This document shows, in pieces, positions 11,004-23,430 of a DNA stretch of 64,000 bases; position 1 is the stretch's first letter; each line of letters begins with the position of its first letter. The DNA lies in NCBI GenBank assembly GCA_020002185.1, contig CM034536.1:10101944-10165943 (forward strand), in the 5' to 3' direction. The stretch is from Paraescarpia echinospica. Lineage: Eukaryota > Annelida > Polychaeta > Sabellida > Siboglinidae. The translations under genes and the position numbers were made by a program. The notes beneath the pieces were generated by a model. It saw nothing but the letters and a program-made list of their open reading frames with translations. It made no database searches and was not told where the DNA came from.

Positions 11004-11374
11004 ATGCTAAATGTTTTTGTCATACAGCTGCTGTTTCTGCTGCTGCTTTTTCTTCTTCTGCTGCTGCTGCTGATGATGATGATGTCAGTAGCAGTTTATG
11101 AACTAGACCGTAGAGGTGGAGAATCTGTCGTGCCAAACGTAATACAAATGTTTTCAACCGCAGTAAAACACCACGACCACGAGATCACTGTGGGTACAGA
11201 AACCTACACAAACTGCGAAGAGTTGAACTGCGAAGAGTTAAAAAAGGACGACATTTCCAGTGACAGGTACATCAGTGCAGTATGTTCGGTGACGTCTCGC
11301 CCGGCAACCAATTTCACATGGAGGCTGAACCCACCTTGCAAAAATGATTCCGTCATGACAATAATTGCTGAGGT
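11004..11374 (+). CDS. Candidate first exon: signal peptide plus Ig-like fragment
   Basis: An ATG at 11004 opens a frame with a strongly hydrophobic leader (VFVIQLLFLLLLFLLLLLLL, partly encoded by a CTG/CTT-rich tract), followed by about 95 soluble residues. These include AVCSVTSRPATNFTW, which resembles the B-to-C strand part of an immunoglobulin-like domain (Cys, Pro, then Trp), and two Asn glycosylation motifs (NFT, NDS). The frame ends at a possible splice donor, GCTGAG|GTATAA, near 11374. It may be the first exon of a secreted or single-pass protein on the plus strand, and the EGF-like exon at 15664 could belong to the same gene. The link is not shown, because the phases do not obviously match. 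The leucine run could also be a chance product of the CTG microsatellite. Confidence 0.35.
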
Positions 11375-13290
11375 ATAAACAAGGAGAATTGGCAGAATGT
11401 TCCATCAATACAATCCGCATAACACGTGTGGTGGGGATTTCGAGTGGAAATGTGATAAGAAGCTAACGTCTTTGCTTTCGACGCTTCCACAGGAAATGTT
11501 TCCTTAATGAACTTGAATAACAAATGACACACAGTGGAAATTCAACGTGTATAGATATTATATATAACTAGTTAAAGTTATTGCATCTGATTAAAGTCTT
11601 GCACGATTTGGTGGTTTATCGCAGACGACATCGACTGAGATGTTTATATATATATATATATATATATGTATACATGTGCGTGCGTGCGTGCGTGTGTGCG
11701 TGTGTGCGTTTATTTTCGTGTGCGTGCGTGTGTGTGCGTGTGCGAACGTGTGCGCGCGTTTGCGCGTGTGTGTGAGTGTGTGTGCGTGTGTTTGCGTGTG
11801 TGTGCCTGTGTCATCAATATCAAACAAACATAATCTTCAGCCAAATTGCACGCAAGCATGAATGCACTCACACGCACACGCGCACACACGCACACGCGCA
11901 CACACGCACATTGGGCAGCATAAAATGAAACGGTAACCGTTATTTTTATGAGAACTGCAACAATGCAACAGGCGCAAACCGAAACCTAGAAACCACGTGC
12001 ACAAACACCGTAAAAATGAATAAAGCCGTCCTCCAACAGGCTGAGACCACACTGACGTGCCAAGCAGATATCCGAAACATACGGCGACGCCTGTATGAAG
12101 ATCGTTCTTACAGATTTCGGTTAGTTCGAAACATCTGTGTTTCGATTTGTATGCGTTTGTCAACGTTTAACGTCTTTATTCTAAGGACCACGGTGGAAAC
12201 AAGTGTTACCGCTGTATTGTGTTATCCTTATACATCTAATGCACGCTGTATGTATTGTTTATGTATTTGCAAGATTACACTTGTATATTGAATAAATCAA
12301 ACTAACAAATTATTAAGTACTATTATGACGCACACCACGGGTTAAGAATGTTAATACAGGCCATATGTGAAGCGAAGTCAACAACGTTCGGCTTTGTCAT
12401 CAAGCTATCAAGTTCTTATAGCGGAACGGTGACACATGACATTTGCACAATGGCCCACATCTTCAAAAATCATTTAATCTTCAGGGTTGCAAATTATACT
12501 AGTGTACCACATATATTGTTCAATATAATAAAATAATTCTTGTTCAATTTCAAATGTGGTTATGCACATAGCACAATTAATGTAAGCAACGCAGGTTATC
12601 AACACATCAAGTGCAGGAGTGCAAGTTGGAAACGTGTCTCTGCAATTAATGTAAACAACGCAGGTTATCAACACATCAAGTGCAGGAGTGCAAGTTGAAA
12701 ACGTGTCTCTGCAATTAATGTATGCAACGCAGGTTATCAACACATCAAGTGCAGGAGTGCAAGTTGAAAACGTGTCTTTGCAAACGTCTCAAGTCAAAGA
12801 GAATATCAAACGATTTTCACTGTTTAACCGATGGATTGTTTTAATACATTGGTTTGTTTACACTTGATTAATACTAATTTGTTAGTTAGTAAATAACATT
12901 CATAACAACGATCGATATTTCTCTGATCTTATGTTCTGGATAATTACTAGTATACTTGTTTTGCATTTGTTGTCAGTATAAATGTATACATTTATAAACA
13001 TAAAAAAATAATATGTGTGTTTAACTTCATTTTATGTTGTTTTTTTTAAACAGCATTTTGTGTGCAAAATACGGGTGCGATTTCAATTAAATAATAATAA
13101 GATAGCTCACATTCCAGTGCACTGAGTCCCACATATTGGTGGTTAGATATTGATTGGCTTTAATCAAAAAGTGTGCTGTTCTCTGTGCAAATTCTGGTCC
13201 CTCAGATAGCATTGTTGTTGACATCCACAAATATAATATATAGTATGTCTGTAATTTAGATAATTTATTTGATCAACACAACATATGGAT
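11375..13290. other. Intergenic or intronic sequence with microsatellites and a 69-bp triplicate
   Basis: The stretch contains a TA run followed by GT/GCGT-rich DNA at about 11646-11812, a CA/CG-rich tract at 11866-11910 and the 69-bp repeats listed separately. Low-complexity frames here (Cys/Val or His/Thr repeats) are not genes. Confidence 0.5.
12574..12781. repeat. Tandem repeat, 69 bp x 3
   Basis: Three nearly identical units start at about 12574, 12643 and 12712. Each contains CAATTAATGTA and ACATCAAGTGCAGGAGTGCA. They differ by only a few bases. Confidence 0.9.
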
Positions 13291-13799
13291 TTAACATAAG
13301 TTATGATACATAGTTGTTTTCTATCTCAATAGTAGAGAGTCAAATTTGAACACAATGTGGTATGTGAGCAGGTATAAGATGGCGTCTATGACATATTGCA
13401 AATAATTTGTTTAACAAATACTATGTGTTATTATTTGAACTTTGCTACCACCTAATTTAACACCCGTGAAGTATTGTTATCCTGATGAGACTATTTCATA
13501 TTTCCCTGTCTTTTTATACAATGGTAACTTTATTATTACTATTATTACTACATTATTATTCACATCCAACTATATGTAATTGACAATGTATGTGTGTTGA
13601 GTAGCTAACTAGTTCCGCTGGAATAAACATTATAACTTATTTGAAACGATGACCTATTTTATATTTTTAATCCAGCATTAAAACCATATTAAAATAAGTT
13701 AGTATCGTTGACATGTGTTCATGACTATATTTGCTTACCAGATGTTCAATAAATATGTATGGAAAGATTTGGAGTAACACATTGTATTCTATTTATCTT

Positions 13800-13894
13800 T
13801 CAATATGTATCCGTGTAAGAACGGAGGAAGTTGGTAACACACTGGATGTAAGTGCAACTTCCCAGCGAATTGGACTGGATCGCATTGCGAAGGC
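13800..13894 (+). pseudogene. Dead EGF-like exon (first copy of a duplicated block)
   Basis: In one frame the sequence reads NGGSW, a stop (TAA), HTG, then CKCNFPANWTGSHCE. This is the second half of an EGF-like domain closely matching the open exon at 15664-15794. The in-frame stop and lost upstream cysteines make it non-functional. Flanking DNA on both sides also matches the flanks of the open copy, so it arose by duplication of the exon with its introns. Confidence 0.6.
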
Positions 13895-14221
13895 TAATGC
13901 CTATTCAAAGTACACATTCACAGACAAATATTACCTTAGTCAGCATATCCATAAATTGTCTGTCGGATTGTCTGTCTTGTAGTTACGAAATAGACCAAAC
14001 TAAAAAATATTGTTTCAGGTGGCACTAACTGGCTTTGGTAGACCGCTTCTTAAAATGTCGTACTTTCCTATAAATTTATCTAGTCTGCCCTAACTGTAGA
14101 GAAACAGGCATATTGTTAGCAAAACATATGTTCATCAGAGTTCAATATAGATATTACTTTTGCAACTTTCATTTTAGTGCAAAATGCACCACTACTGAAG
14201 GATTGTTTTCTTTTGTCTTAG

Positions 14222-14275
14222 CACCGACTGGTGATGGATCAAATACGGCACTCCTCTCGTCCACTTCACCGTCCG
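14222..14275 (+). CDS. Candidate short linker exon (Ser/Thr-rich)
   Basis: Fifty-four bases lie between a good acceptor (TTTTGTCTTAG) and a donor (CCG|GTATAG). They encode PTGDGSNTALLSSTSPS in a symmetric phase 1-1 exon, a usual form for linkers in extracellular mosaic proteins. It sits between the two EGF-like copies. Support is only the splice signals and composition, so this is a weak call. Confidence 0.25.
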
Positions 14276-14687
14276 GTATAGTATTCATTAAAACACAAAA
14301 GTTAAACATTAATTTTATTTTTGACAAACTTTTTATTATTTCTTCACCGTTACCGAGCAGTTTTTGCGAGAATGGCCCATATGGTATATTTCTGTAATTT
14401 ATATAAACATTTTACATGTGTGTTGCATTACTAAAAGTTGACTATCTCAAATAACGGTTCTTTCATCAAAACAGCAATTTGTAGTTAACATAAGTTATGA
14501 TATATATATTTGATTTATGCCTTAATTATCAAGCGAAAGTTCCTATATAGCGCAGTATACAGTTCTCAGCAGAGTGCCTAATTTGATCACAATGTGGTAT
14601 GATATACCAGGTATAAGTTTGTTTATTCAAAATATTACAAATAATTTGCTTAGCAAACAATATGTTCATTTGAACGCCAATACCACC

Positions 14688-14841
14688 CACTGTCAGGTAG
14701 GCCACTGCCACACGCATAACGTGTTGTTACCTAGTTGACACTGTCAGGTAGGCCACTGCCACACGCATAACGTGTTGTTACCTAGTTGACACTGTCAGGT
14801 AGGCCACTGCCACACGCATAACGTGTTGTTACCTAGTTGAC
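14688..14841. repeat. Tandem repeat, 51 bp x 3
   Basis: Three practically identical units start at 14688, 14739 and 14790 with the core TCAGGTAGGCCACTGCCACA. They are present only in the second copy of the EGF-bearing duplicated block, so they expanded after the duplication. Confidence 0.92.
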
Positions 14842-15059
14842 CCTGGTTCATATATTCCCTGTATTGTTTATGGTATTGTAACTTTTTCTTATATTATTGT
14901 TACCATATCCAACCATTTGTACAATTGACAGTGTGTGTATTTTGATTAGCTAGCTAGTTCCGCAAGAATTAATAATATTTTTTAATCCAGCATTAAAATC
15001 ATTAAACTGAATTAGTATCATTGCCATGTGTTTGTGACTATTAATTTTGCTTAATATTA

Positions 15060-15640
15060 ATTTCAATCATCATCATTATCGGTCGGCCCGTTTCATATGG
15101 GTCTTTCGTTCATCAGGTATGGATGGTCTATCACTTCAACATCAAGGTTTTCGCAGATCTGCTTGGTGTATGTTATCTTCTGTTTCCCTCTGTTTTTCTT
15201 GACATGAGTGGATGCCCACAGGATGAATATCGACACTGGTTCTTCGGTGTTACGATAACAATGGCCACCTAGTTGTAGGTGCCTCCTACTAATTTTGTTT
15301 GTGAGTTTGTCTGCATGTCCATAGAGTTCTTAGTTTATAAACCTATTGCTCCAACGGATATTTAGGCACTTTCTTAACATTCTGGTGTAAATCCCGTCTA
15401 GTTTTATTTCCAGTTATTTTGCGAGGGTCTGAGTATCTGCTCCGTAAACGATATACTTTCAACGGTGGCACTGAAATTTGGCAGTTTAAGCATTCTTGTT
15501 GTGTTTGCCTTCCATACACGGTCTAGCTAGTTACATGCTTGCCAGGCAAGGTCAATGCGCTGGTGAACTTTGCTTGTACTGCGTATCCAGGAACCTAGAC
15601 ACCGGAAGCTAGCAGTCTTTAAGACTTAACATTAATATTT
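15060..15640 (-). mobile_element. RTE-like LINE fragment (C-terminal RT region)
   Basis: The minus strand read in shifting frames gives pieces typical of the region after the RT palm: VWKANTTRMLKLPNFSATVE, an ILLYGAD-like block and GHCYRN. The same region is found at 21800-22550 and 51080-51495. It interrupts the second copy of the EGF-bearing duplication, since the flanks match the first copy on either side. It is a heavily mutated insertion. Confidence 0.55.
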
Positions 15641-15663
15641 TATGTTGACGAAGATTACCTCAG

Positions 15664-15794
15664 TTTTATTCACACACAACGTTCGATTGCACCATGTTCG
15701 AGCAATCCGTGTGATAACGAAGGAAGTTGCGAACAGACTGGGTCTACCTATAAGTGCAATTGCCCAGCGGGTTTGACTGGATCACATTGTGAAG
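15664..15794 (+). CDS. EGF-like domain exon
   Basis: After an acceptor (GATTACCTCAG) the frame reads through six cysteines in EGF spacing: CSSNPC, NEGSC, YKCNCPAGLTGSHC. It ends at GAAG|GTTAAT, a possible donor. EGF-like modules of this type mediate extracellular protein contacts in secreted or membrane proteins. The exon is phase 2 at its start and phase 1 at its end, which differs from the usual 1-1, so either the acceptor is misplaced or the exon is a relic. Its partner copy at 13800 is dead. I could not join it safely to other exons. Confidence 0.5.
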
Positions 15795-17200
15795 GTTAAT
15801 ACTTATTTAAAGTATACATGTATACACATACTTCATAGGCAAATAATACCTTAATCAGCATATCCAGACACATTAAATTGTCTATCGGATTGTCTGCCTA
15901 CTTATTTTCACCAATATAAAGTAAATTTGCGCTATATCTTAAGACATCGTCGAAATCGTACGATATTCGCGACTCCGTGCGCCACATTTGCTTTCGATGT
16001 GCAAGAAATGCCGTCTTTCTATATCGATAAACCAGTTAAAAGGCGCTGGTTTTGGTCTAAACAAGCACATTCAATAATGTTCTCATTCACCATTTATATA
16101 CTGTGTGCTTAGATTTGTTTTATCATTATCAGAATTTAACTGAATTAAGTGCTGAACACCAACGTCGAGATGTTGAGTACTACGTCCAAGCTATTGCTTT
16201 CCGGTCAGAGGTCAACTCGTGATTAGCAGCACTTTGAAGAATTTGGAAAATAGCTAACTACGATTCGTTTGTTGACAACTACAGCGATTGCCAGGGCCAA
16301 TATCTAGGCTGTGGAAAGTTTTACTCCTTGGGTCTATGTATTTTCATTGTTACCTGTGGGCGCTTAACTTTTTATGAGCAAAAATACACGTCATCTGACG
16401 CATTGCCTTGGTAGAACACAGTCGTGAAAGTAATACTTACAAAATGTCAGAAAACACAGAGCATCGTTACATAAACAACATAACACGTTCACAAATACTC
16501 GCTGTTTGTTCAAAATGACGAAGGTCGGAGAAAATATAAAGTTCACGTCACGATAGGCCCTAGTCGTGATACTGTAGAATTGTCAAATATTCGTATTGCT
16601 ATGCTATTGGTATGATGGTTGACATACGTATTGTTGTATCTGTGTCTACTCCAAGATGCTAAGTCTATGACGCAGGAGCCGCTTCTCGAAGTTTATGCTG
16701 CGCGCAAATGGTTCCTGCAATTGTTACGTTAGGCTTTACGTTTTACGCGCACATTATGTTTTAAAGACAGGACCGTTAAGGAACGAACTGATTTACCCCA
16801 TAAAAGTATATTGACATATATGGGGTATTTTGAACAGATGTGGGTATTACATCCTACTCTGGGGGGTCGTTGTTTAATCCCTGAAAGTTTGGCACTCGGG
16901 GTTCAAGCTGTCTACGAGGCAAACGTTAATATACAAACACTAGGTCGATTATAGTTAGATGCGCACCCATTTCACACTATAAAGGACCGACTTTTATCTC
17001 TTATAGGAGTCGAACGTAGAACCGTTCTCTGGTAGTTTGCTATTGCAGTTTTGTTAGGCGTCGATTTTGGAGTCGACGTCAGTTCTGGCGTTAGTGTTTG
17101 GCACATTATCAAGTTTAACAAACTGTATTAGAGATCATTAACAACCTTAATTGAGTGCCGCACGTCAACTCCAATGGACCACAAATCACACAACTCAGAA
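15795..17200. other. Gene-poor stretch, nothing recognised
   Basis: Downstream of the EGF-like exon, 15797-15900 still matches the flank of the dead copy. From there to 17200 I see only short chance frames and no domain, RNA gene or clear repeat. Confidence 0.4.
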
Positions 17201-20090
17201 CTCAGAATCAATTTATTTGACCTATAAATACGATACATATACAATAAATAACGTAAGTAATAGATAAGGTAGGGCGACTACCATTAAGATATATAATACC
17301 GCTAGCACAGAAGCCATCTTATAAATATAAACAATAACACAATTTACATGACAGAAATCAGAATAGCATATGACTTGTTTTTATACTTGATAAGTACTCA
17401 TTGTATCAGCATGCATACACAATACAAGGACTGATTGTACTCGTGTACACATTGACGTACATATGGATACTTAGGTGTACATTTCAACACGTATTACGAA
17501 TTACAAATAAAGCAATTATGAATACGACAACGGGATTCATAATTTTAATTAAAAACATTTGTTGTGTATGTTGAAAAACCATATAGACTGTGGGTGTAAA
17601 TTTTATTAATGATAATACTTGGTGTATTGTTAACTGTCTCTACTATGTTCTGTCGTATGCATTTTTTTGCAAATTCATGTTTGAATCTGGATATATACAG
17701 ATTATTTCTTTCACGTGTTGAAATATCATAGATGTGTGTTTGGGAAAAAATTGACGTAGTAGGGTAAAATATTGTTAATTAAATTGTAGCAAAACTTTAA
17801 TTGATGGATTTTATAAATGTCATCCAACTTTAACAACTGAAGTATTTTACAAATAGGACTTGTGTGAGCATTATATTTACTTAAGAATATTATTCGTATT
17901 GCTTTTTTCTGTAATTTGAAATTCGATGTGCCTGATGACCCCATAAAAGTAAGCCATAATTTATATGAGGGAGAATAAGAGCATTGTACATAATATATAA
18001 TGTATTAGGTGGTAAAAAGTGTTTAAGTTTATTTAGCGTGCCTATTGTTTTATATACTTTATTTGCTATTTTGTTTGTATGACTCTGCCAGTTTAAATGG
18101 TTATTTATTGTGATGCCTAAAAAATAATTTACACATTCAATATATGTCCCATTTATCTGTAACACAGGATATTCTACTTTCTCTTGAGGCATATGAAAAA
18201 TCATGAATTTAGTCTTTTTGGCATTTAGTGACAGTTTAATAGCTTTCAACCAATTGTTAATCGTTGTTAGTTCTTTGTTAATATGCTCACTTCGCATTTG
18301 GCCTTCTGAATCGTTGAATGTATTAATTTTAGTGTACTAGTAAGGGTGGTGTCATCAGCATACGTTATCAATTTGAAAAGGTCACTAGAAAGTGCTATGT
18401 CATTTATGTATATCATAAATAAGAGTGGCCCTAAAATTGAACCTTGAGGAACACCAGTGTTGACCTCTATTTATTTAGACTTCACATTTTCAATTTCTAC
18501 GTACTGCTTACGATTTAGTAAATAACTCTTACAAAGTTCCAGAGCCCTGTCATTTAATCCGTAGTAATTTAACTTCTGTACCAACATATTGTGATCAATT
18601 GTGCCAAATGCTTTGGGTTAAAGCTGAAGCTGTAAAATATCGGGTTTTTCAGGTAATCTTTAAGTAAGTAGTTGTTTTAGAGGCTAGAGTAGACCCAGCC
18701 TTAGTAAAAAAACGTGTTAAATCTGTTTGGAAATTGTTCTTTCTTTTGACTCTTCTGAATAATTTCTTTACTTAAAGACCACATCTTTTTAACATCATGC
18801 TTATGCTTTTCAAAACTGAATTGATAATGCATTTTGCTTAGCTAATCTAATATTACTTTTAAGAATGTTATTATAAGTATGCAAGTCAGTTTTAAGTTTA
18901 TGATACAGATCTGTATTTACGGGAGTCTGTTTTGTTCTCGAATACAATTTGTTTCTAACCTCTATCGACATAATAATGCCCTTGGTAATCCAAGGAGTTT
19001 TCTTATGTTTATATTTATTAAATTTTATTACTTTAATAGGTATAAATTTATCCATAGCTGCAGTAACAATTTCATCGAGGATATTGCCGTTTTCATTCGG
19101 ATCCGCATGAGTGTTAAGTTTATCATACATATTTGACTTTATTATTTAAATTTTTAATTTATTGAGTGAGTCAGGATTTTGTTGTTTTATTCATATAAAC
19201 TTTGATATCGCACTAGTGGTTTCGACATAGTCCAGACTTAGAAAGTACGAAAAATGATCAGAAATATTGCTCACTAAAATACCAGCTGAGGATTTGAAGA
19301 ATCCTATTGACAAATTGCATACCAAATTAACAATGAGTTGTCCATGATATTCTGAAAGTCGTGTTGGCATAGTAATGTTACGGAAAAAAACATGTGAAAC
19401 AATTGTAACAAAATATTCACATATTATGAGTTTTTTGTTTTTCGTTAGTTTTAAGCAAATCAATATTGTAATCTCTTGCAATTATTATTTCACTTTTAGA
19501 TTTTTTTAAATCAACTAAATTTGATGCAAATTCGTCTGTAAATATAAGGTAGTTTTCAATTATATTTCTAGGTGCTCTATATATGTTTCCAAGAATTATT
19601 TTTTCTTCATGGCACAACATGTTATTTCAATAAATTAACATTCCGATGTGTCTGTATTAGCATGGGTATTTTTCAAATTTGTAATTGTATTTGCTGCTGA
19701 GGTAGATTGCCAAGCCAGCATGTGCACTACAGACTTTGCCTTGGCATATTAATGTATATCCATCTATTTGAAATAAAGAAGTGTCAGCCTCTTCATCGAG
19801 CCATGTTTCTTGTAAAAATAAAGCACTAATCTTACAGCCACTACTTCTGAATGTCTCTAGCTTTATTTTAATTTCGTAAATGTTTGCATTTAAACTCTGA
19901 CAGTTTAGGCCTAGCACGATCAATTTGCTTTGCTTGTTCGTTAAATGGTTTATTAAATTATCATCGTCAAAGTATAGTGAATTTTGAAATGGTTCAATAT
20001 CCCCAACTTCATTAATTTCGTCAGTTTTTAATATGTGATAGAGAACATTTTCTCTAGACCACCAAATTGCGCAAAGAAATGATTGTTATC
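17200..20090 (-). mobile_element. Degraded LINE (CR1/L2/Crack-like), element E
   Basis: The minus strand carries remnants of one ORF2 in many frames. The endonuclease start is at 19923-19657 (LGLNCQSLNA, LFLQETWLDE) and the middle at 19620-19417 (RDYNID, where the first residue is normally Gly). A linker lies at 19130-18810. The RT palm near 18460-18330 has [13 protein letters not shown] and an intact YADDTTL, and the thumb/C-terminal part is at 18297-17726. Several stops and shifts show it is dead. No ORF1 was found beyond 20090. Confidence 0.8.
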
Positions 20091-20684
20091 AATCATATTG
20101 GAAAATTGGATAAACAATAGTGATCTATATTATAGGACACATCATATAAACATGGACTAGTCGTTGTGAAAGAACTGCAGAAGCTATACCCTGAGCATAA
20201 TACAAATACCTTTTGTAAAAGAGAATATTACGAATATTCCGCATGCAAATATAACACAATGTACTTACTGCATCAGCACAAAATGTGTGAAAATCAATTA
20301 CAGCACATGTACTGCCACAACATGAACGTAGAGTGAGAATAACTTAAGTATGTTAAACAAAATACAAAATGATTATTGTGTAAACACAAAGCTTTGGGGA
20401 AATACTATGTACAGTGCACTGTCCCAAAAATAAAAATGTAAAATGACTAACACTAAACGTAGTGAAAAGAAAATGTATAAACATTGCCCTCCCCCCAAAA
20501 TGAAAACAAAACGTGAATATTGACTATAGAAAACATACCGTATATAGCTATAATGCGAAGTAATTATTATTAAATGATCACGTAATGTTATAACTACATA
20601 TATTAACATAGAAAATATATAATACAAAAACGCATTGCGTAAAATATATTTACCTTTCGTTGATTGGCAATTTTGTTTAAGTGC
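20091..20684. other. AT-rich non-coding stretch
   Basis: It lies between LINE E and the 90-bp array. The only long frame (minus, 20373-20723) is a hydrophobic chance product without recognised motifs. Confidence 0.35.
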
Positions 20685-21293
20685 ATATATCTCCAGTGAA
20701 CTAGAGTAGGGCCCGTGAAGCATGTGAGATCTACATCAGCCATGGTCAATACTTATACACTTCCGACTGTACTAATATATCTCCAGTGAACTAGAGTAGG
20801 GCACGTGAAGCATGTGAGATCTACATCAGCCATGGTCAATACTTATACACTTCCGACTGTACTAATATATCTCCAGTGAACTAGAGTAGGGCACGTGAAG
20901 CATGTGAGATCTACATCAGCCATGGTCAATACTTATACACTTCCGACTGTACTAATATATCTCCAGTGAACTAGAGTAGGGCACGTGAAGCATGTGAGAT
21001 CTACATCAGCCATGGTCAATACTTATACACTTCCGACTGTACTAATATATCTCCAGTGAACTAGAGTAGGGCACGTGAAGCATGTGAGATCTACATCAGC
21101 CATGGTCAATACTTATACACTTCCGACTGTACTAATATATCTCCAGTGAACTAGAGTAGGGCACGTGAAGCATGTGAGATCTACATCAGCCATGGTCAAT
21201 ACTTATACACTTCCGACTGTACTAATATATCTCCAGTGAACTAGAGTAGGGCACGTGAAGCATGTGAGATCTACATCAGCCATGGTCAATACT
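20685..21293. repeat. 90-bp tandem array, 7 copies
   Basis: The period is 90 bp (CTCCAGTGAA recurs at 20691, 20781, 20871, 20961, 21051, 21141 and 21231), with a partial last unit. Copies are essentially identical apart from one base in the first (GGGCCCGTG versus GGGCACGTG). Each unit contains a CACGTG palindrome. The identity suggests very recent amplification. Confidence 0.95.
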
Positions 21294-21304
21294 GAACATT
21301 ACAG

Positions 21305-21761
21305 AGATCAAACTTTCGCAAGATCTGCGAGAGTCTTCACTTTCAGTTGTTGGTCTTCCTCTCGAATCTTGATGAAGACGCTGCAGTTAGTTTTATATCC
21401 ACGCGCTTTGGATCGTCTGGTCGCGCTTCAGTTGTCGCGCTTGACGAAAGAGTTCGGTGTTGTGCGTTGAGAGGTGGTCATTCAGATAAATGTCCGTTCC
21501 CCTCAACGCACCTCGTTTCATCATTAGCTCAGCTTTCTTGTCAGCCGAATGAAACTGAACGATGATGGGACGTTTACCATCACGCCACAGCGGAAGGTCG
21601 GGGATCGTGGTGATGTCGTACGGTTCGATCGTGAAGTTAAACTTCTGTCTGGCGAAGTTAACGAAGTTCGTTCTCATTGTGGCACTCTGGGAGACGGTCG
21701 GAGTTTGATCGGTGGCGGTCGATGCCGAGCTCACCACGGCGGTAATGCTACAGGGTGACAC
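21305..21761 (-). pseudogene. LINE ORF1-like fragment
   Basis: The minus-strand frame encodes FARQKFNFTIEPYDITTI, GKRPIIVQFHSADKK and GTDIYLNDHL. This pattern matches the C-terminal RNA-binding domain of L1/CR1-type ORF1 proteins (Transposase_22-like). A frameshift near 21400 moves the end (KTNCSVFIKIREED, LADLAKV, stop) into another frame. It abuts the 90-bp array directly. Confidence 0.6.
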
Positions 21762-21799
21762 ACTGGCGCCATACCTCTTCGTGATAATCCTTGACTATG

Positions 21800-22555
21800 C
21801 ACAGCGCGTGCTATCGACGGAAAAGAAGAAGAACTTGGATTGCAGATAACAAGAAGGAACAGTTAACGTGTTAAACCTGAGGTGATCACCGATTTCGAAT
21901 TTGCTGATGATATTGCGCTACTATCAGAAGTGATTAATCAGGCACAGGAGCTTCTAACACGCGTGGAAACACCATGAGTAATGATACCTTGGCTCGTGGG
22001 TCTGCACAACAGGCAAAGGTATCATCAAAACCTGGAAGGCAATGACGATGAGAGCACTCAACCAAACTAAACCTAATACGGAAAACTACTCTGCCACGCA
22101 ACATCAAGCAACGACTGTTTATTGCAACTGTAGAGTCTATGCTACTCTATGGATGCGAAACATGGACAATGACGAAAATACTTGACAAACAACTAGACGG
22201 ATGTTATACAAGAATGCTTCGAGCGCACTTAACATTCACTAGCAAAAGCATTTCACAAATATAGAACTATACAGTGGAAAGTCACTGATAAAATAAGAAG
22301 AAGACGATTGAGATTTGCCGGACACTGCTACAGACATAAGGATGAAATTGCATCTAAGACCATCTTGTGGCAACTGACATATGGAAGAACCAATGCAGGA
22401 AGACCAGCAGACCAGCAGCAACTTACATCGACCGCTTAAAGGAAGATGTGGGTCTAGAGACGGAGGAGCTGAAGACGGCAATGGCAGACAGAGGGAACTG
22501 GAGACGGATGATTAAAGCCACTGATGTTTGACCCCAGTGGCCGAGATGAGTGAGT
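21800..22555 (+). mobile_element. RTE-like LINE 3' fragment
   Basis: Shifting plus-strand frames give FEFADDIALLSE (the RT active-site box), LLYGCETWTMT, KQLDGCYTRMLRA and, near the end, ETEELKTAMADRGNWRRMI. The fragment ends with GAGTGAGTGAAA. From 22190 on, it and about 250 bp of flank match 51140-51920 closely. Confidence 0.75.
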
Positions 22556-22800
22556 GAAAGGGTGTTCCATGTTTAGGAAACTAACGTTTATGTGCGTGCG
22601 TGCGGGCGCGCGTTCGGTCAAAATAACTGCGTGAACAAAACATGCACAGTAACAGTAGGAACTGCAGTTTTGTAAAATTCAGAATGTGATGTCTTAATAA
22701 TATGTTCTGCTGTTTGGCTTCGTTGTTAACGATCGATCGTTTTACCAGGCAACGAATGCTCGCTTGGTGTGTACTCTAATCACGAAATACCGCATGTCCG
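22190..22800 (+). repeat. Dispersed duplication shared with 51140-51920
   Basis: The end of the RTE-like fragment and its downstream flank (TTTAGGAAACTAACGTTT, TCAAAATAACTGCGTGA, ACGATCGATCGTTTTA) recur at 51575-51920. The two copies differ mainly in the length of GAGT and GCGG/GGGC runs. This is either a segmental duplication or a LINE with transduced 3' flank. Confidence 0.75.
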
Positions 22801-23029
22801 TGCTACTCTACGGATGCGAAATATGAACAAATCTTCACAAAGGCGTCTTAATTTGTATACTCTATTTGCCTATTATAATATTATTTTATATTTCCCATAA
22901 GGGCAATTCCACGATGTTACGGGACGATATATGAACACAATGTGGTATGAAATTTTGCGGCTTGTTTTAGTTGTCATGATTCGGCATCCATGCATACAGT
23001 GGAGTTGGTAGAACGTTTGAATTATAGAA

Positions 23030-23430
23030 GCACAGTTTAGATTTCAGGGTAGGTCCTAAACATTTTATGTTCAGAGTTTTCTTCATCTGGTTGAAGGCTG
23101 CTACATGACGCATTCTCCATTCCACAGTTTAGTTTGTAATCCGTAATTCCTTGATTGTTGATGGAAGATAGGTAGGTGAAGTTTTCGACAGTTTCCACTT
23201 TGTTCTGCCTTAAATACATCTGCTAGTGGTTGATATGTTAGCATGTACGTGTTTGTTTTCTTTTCACTTAATTGAACTTACAAGTCGTAAACCATCAGTG
23301 TACCTGCTGGCTGATCCCACAAGACAATGTAAGCCCTGGGTGGTGTCTCAGAGGGCGGCACTATCATCAGCAAAGTCTAATAAAGTACCACAAACGCTCC
23401 TCGCCATCCTGAACAAAAGCAACCCCTTCA
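23030..23430 (-). mobile_element. RTE-like reverse transcriptase fragment
   Basis: The minus strand encodes LDFADDSAAL near 23370 and then, in another frame, LRQNKVETVENFTYLSSI at 23219-23100. These are the active-site box and the downstream 'F.YLG' block of RTE/I-type reverse transcriptases. It is short and shifted. Confidence 0.6.
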
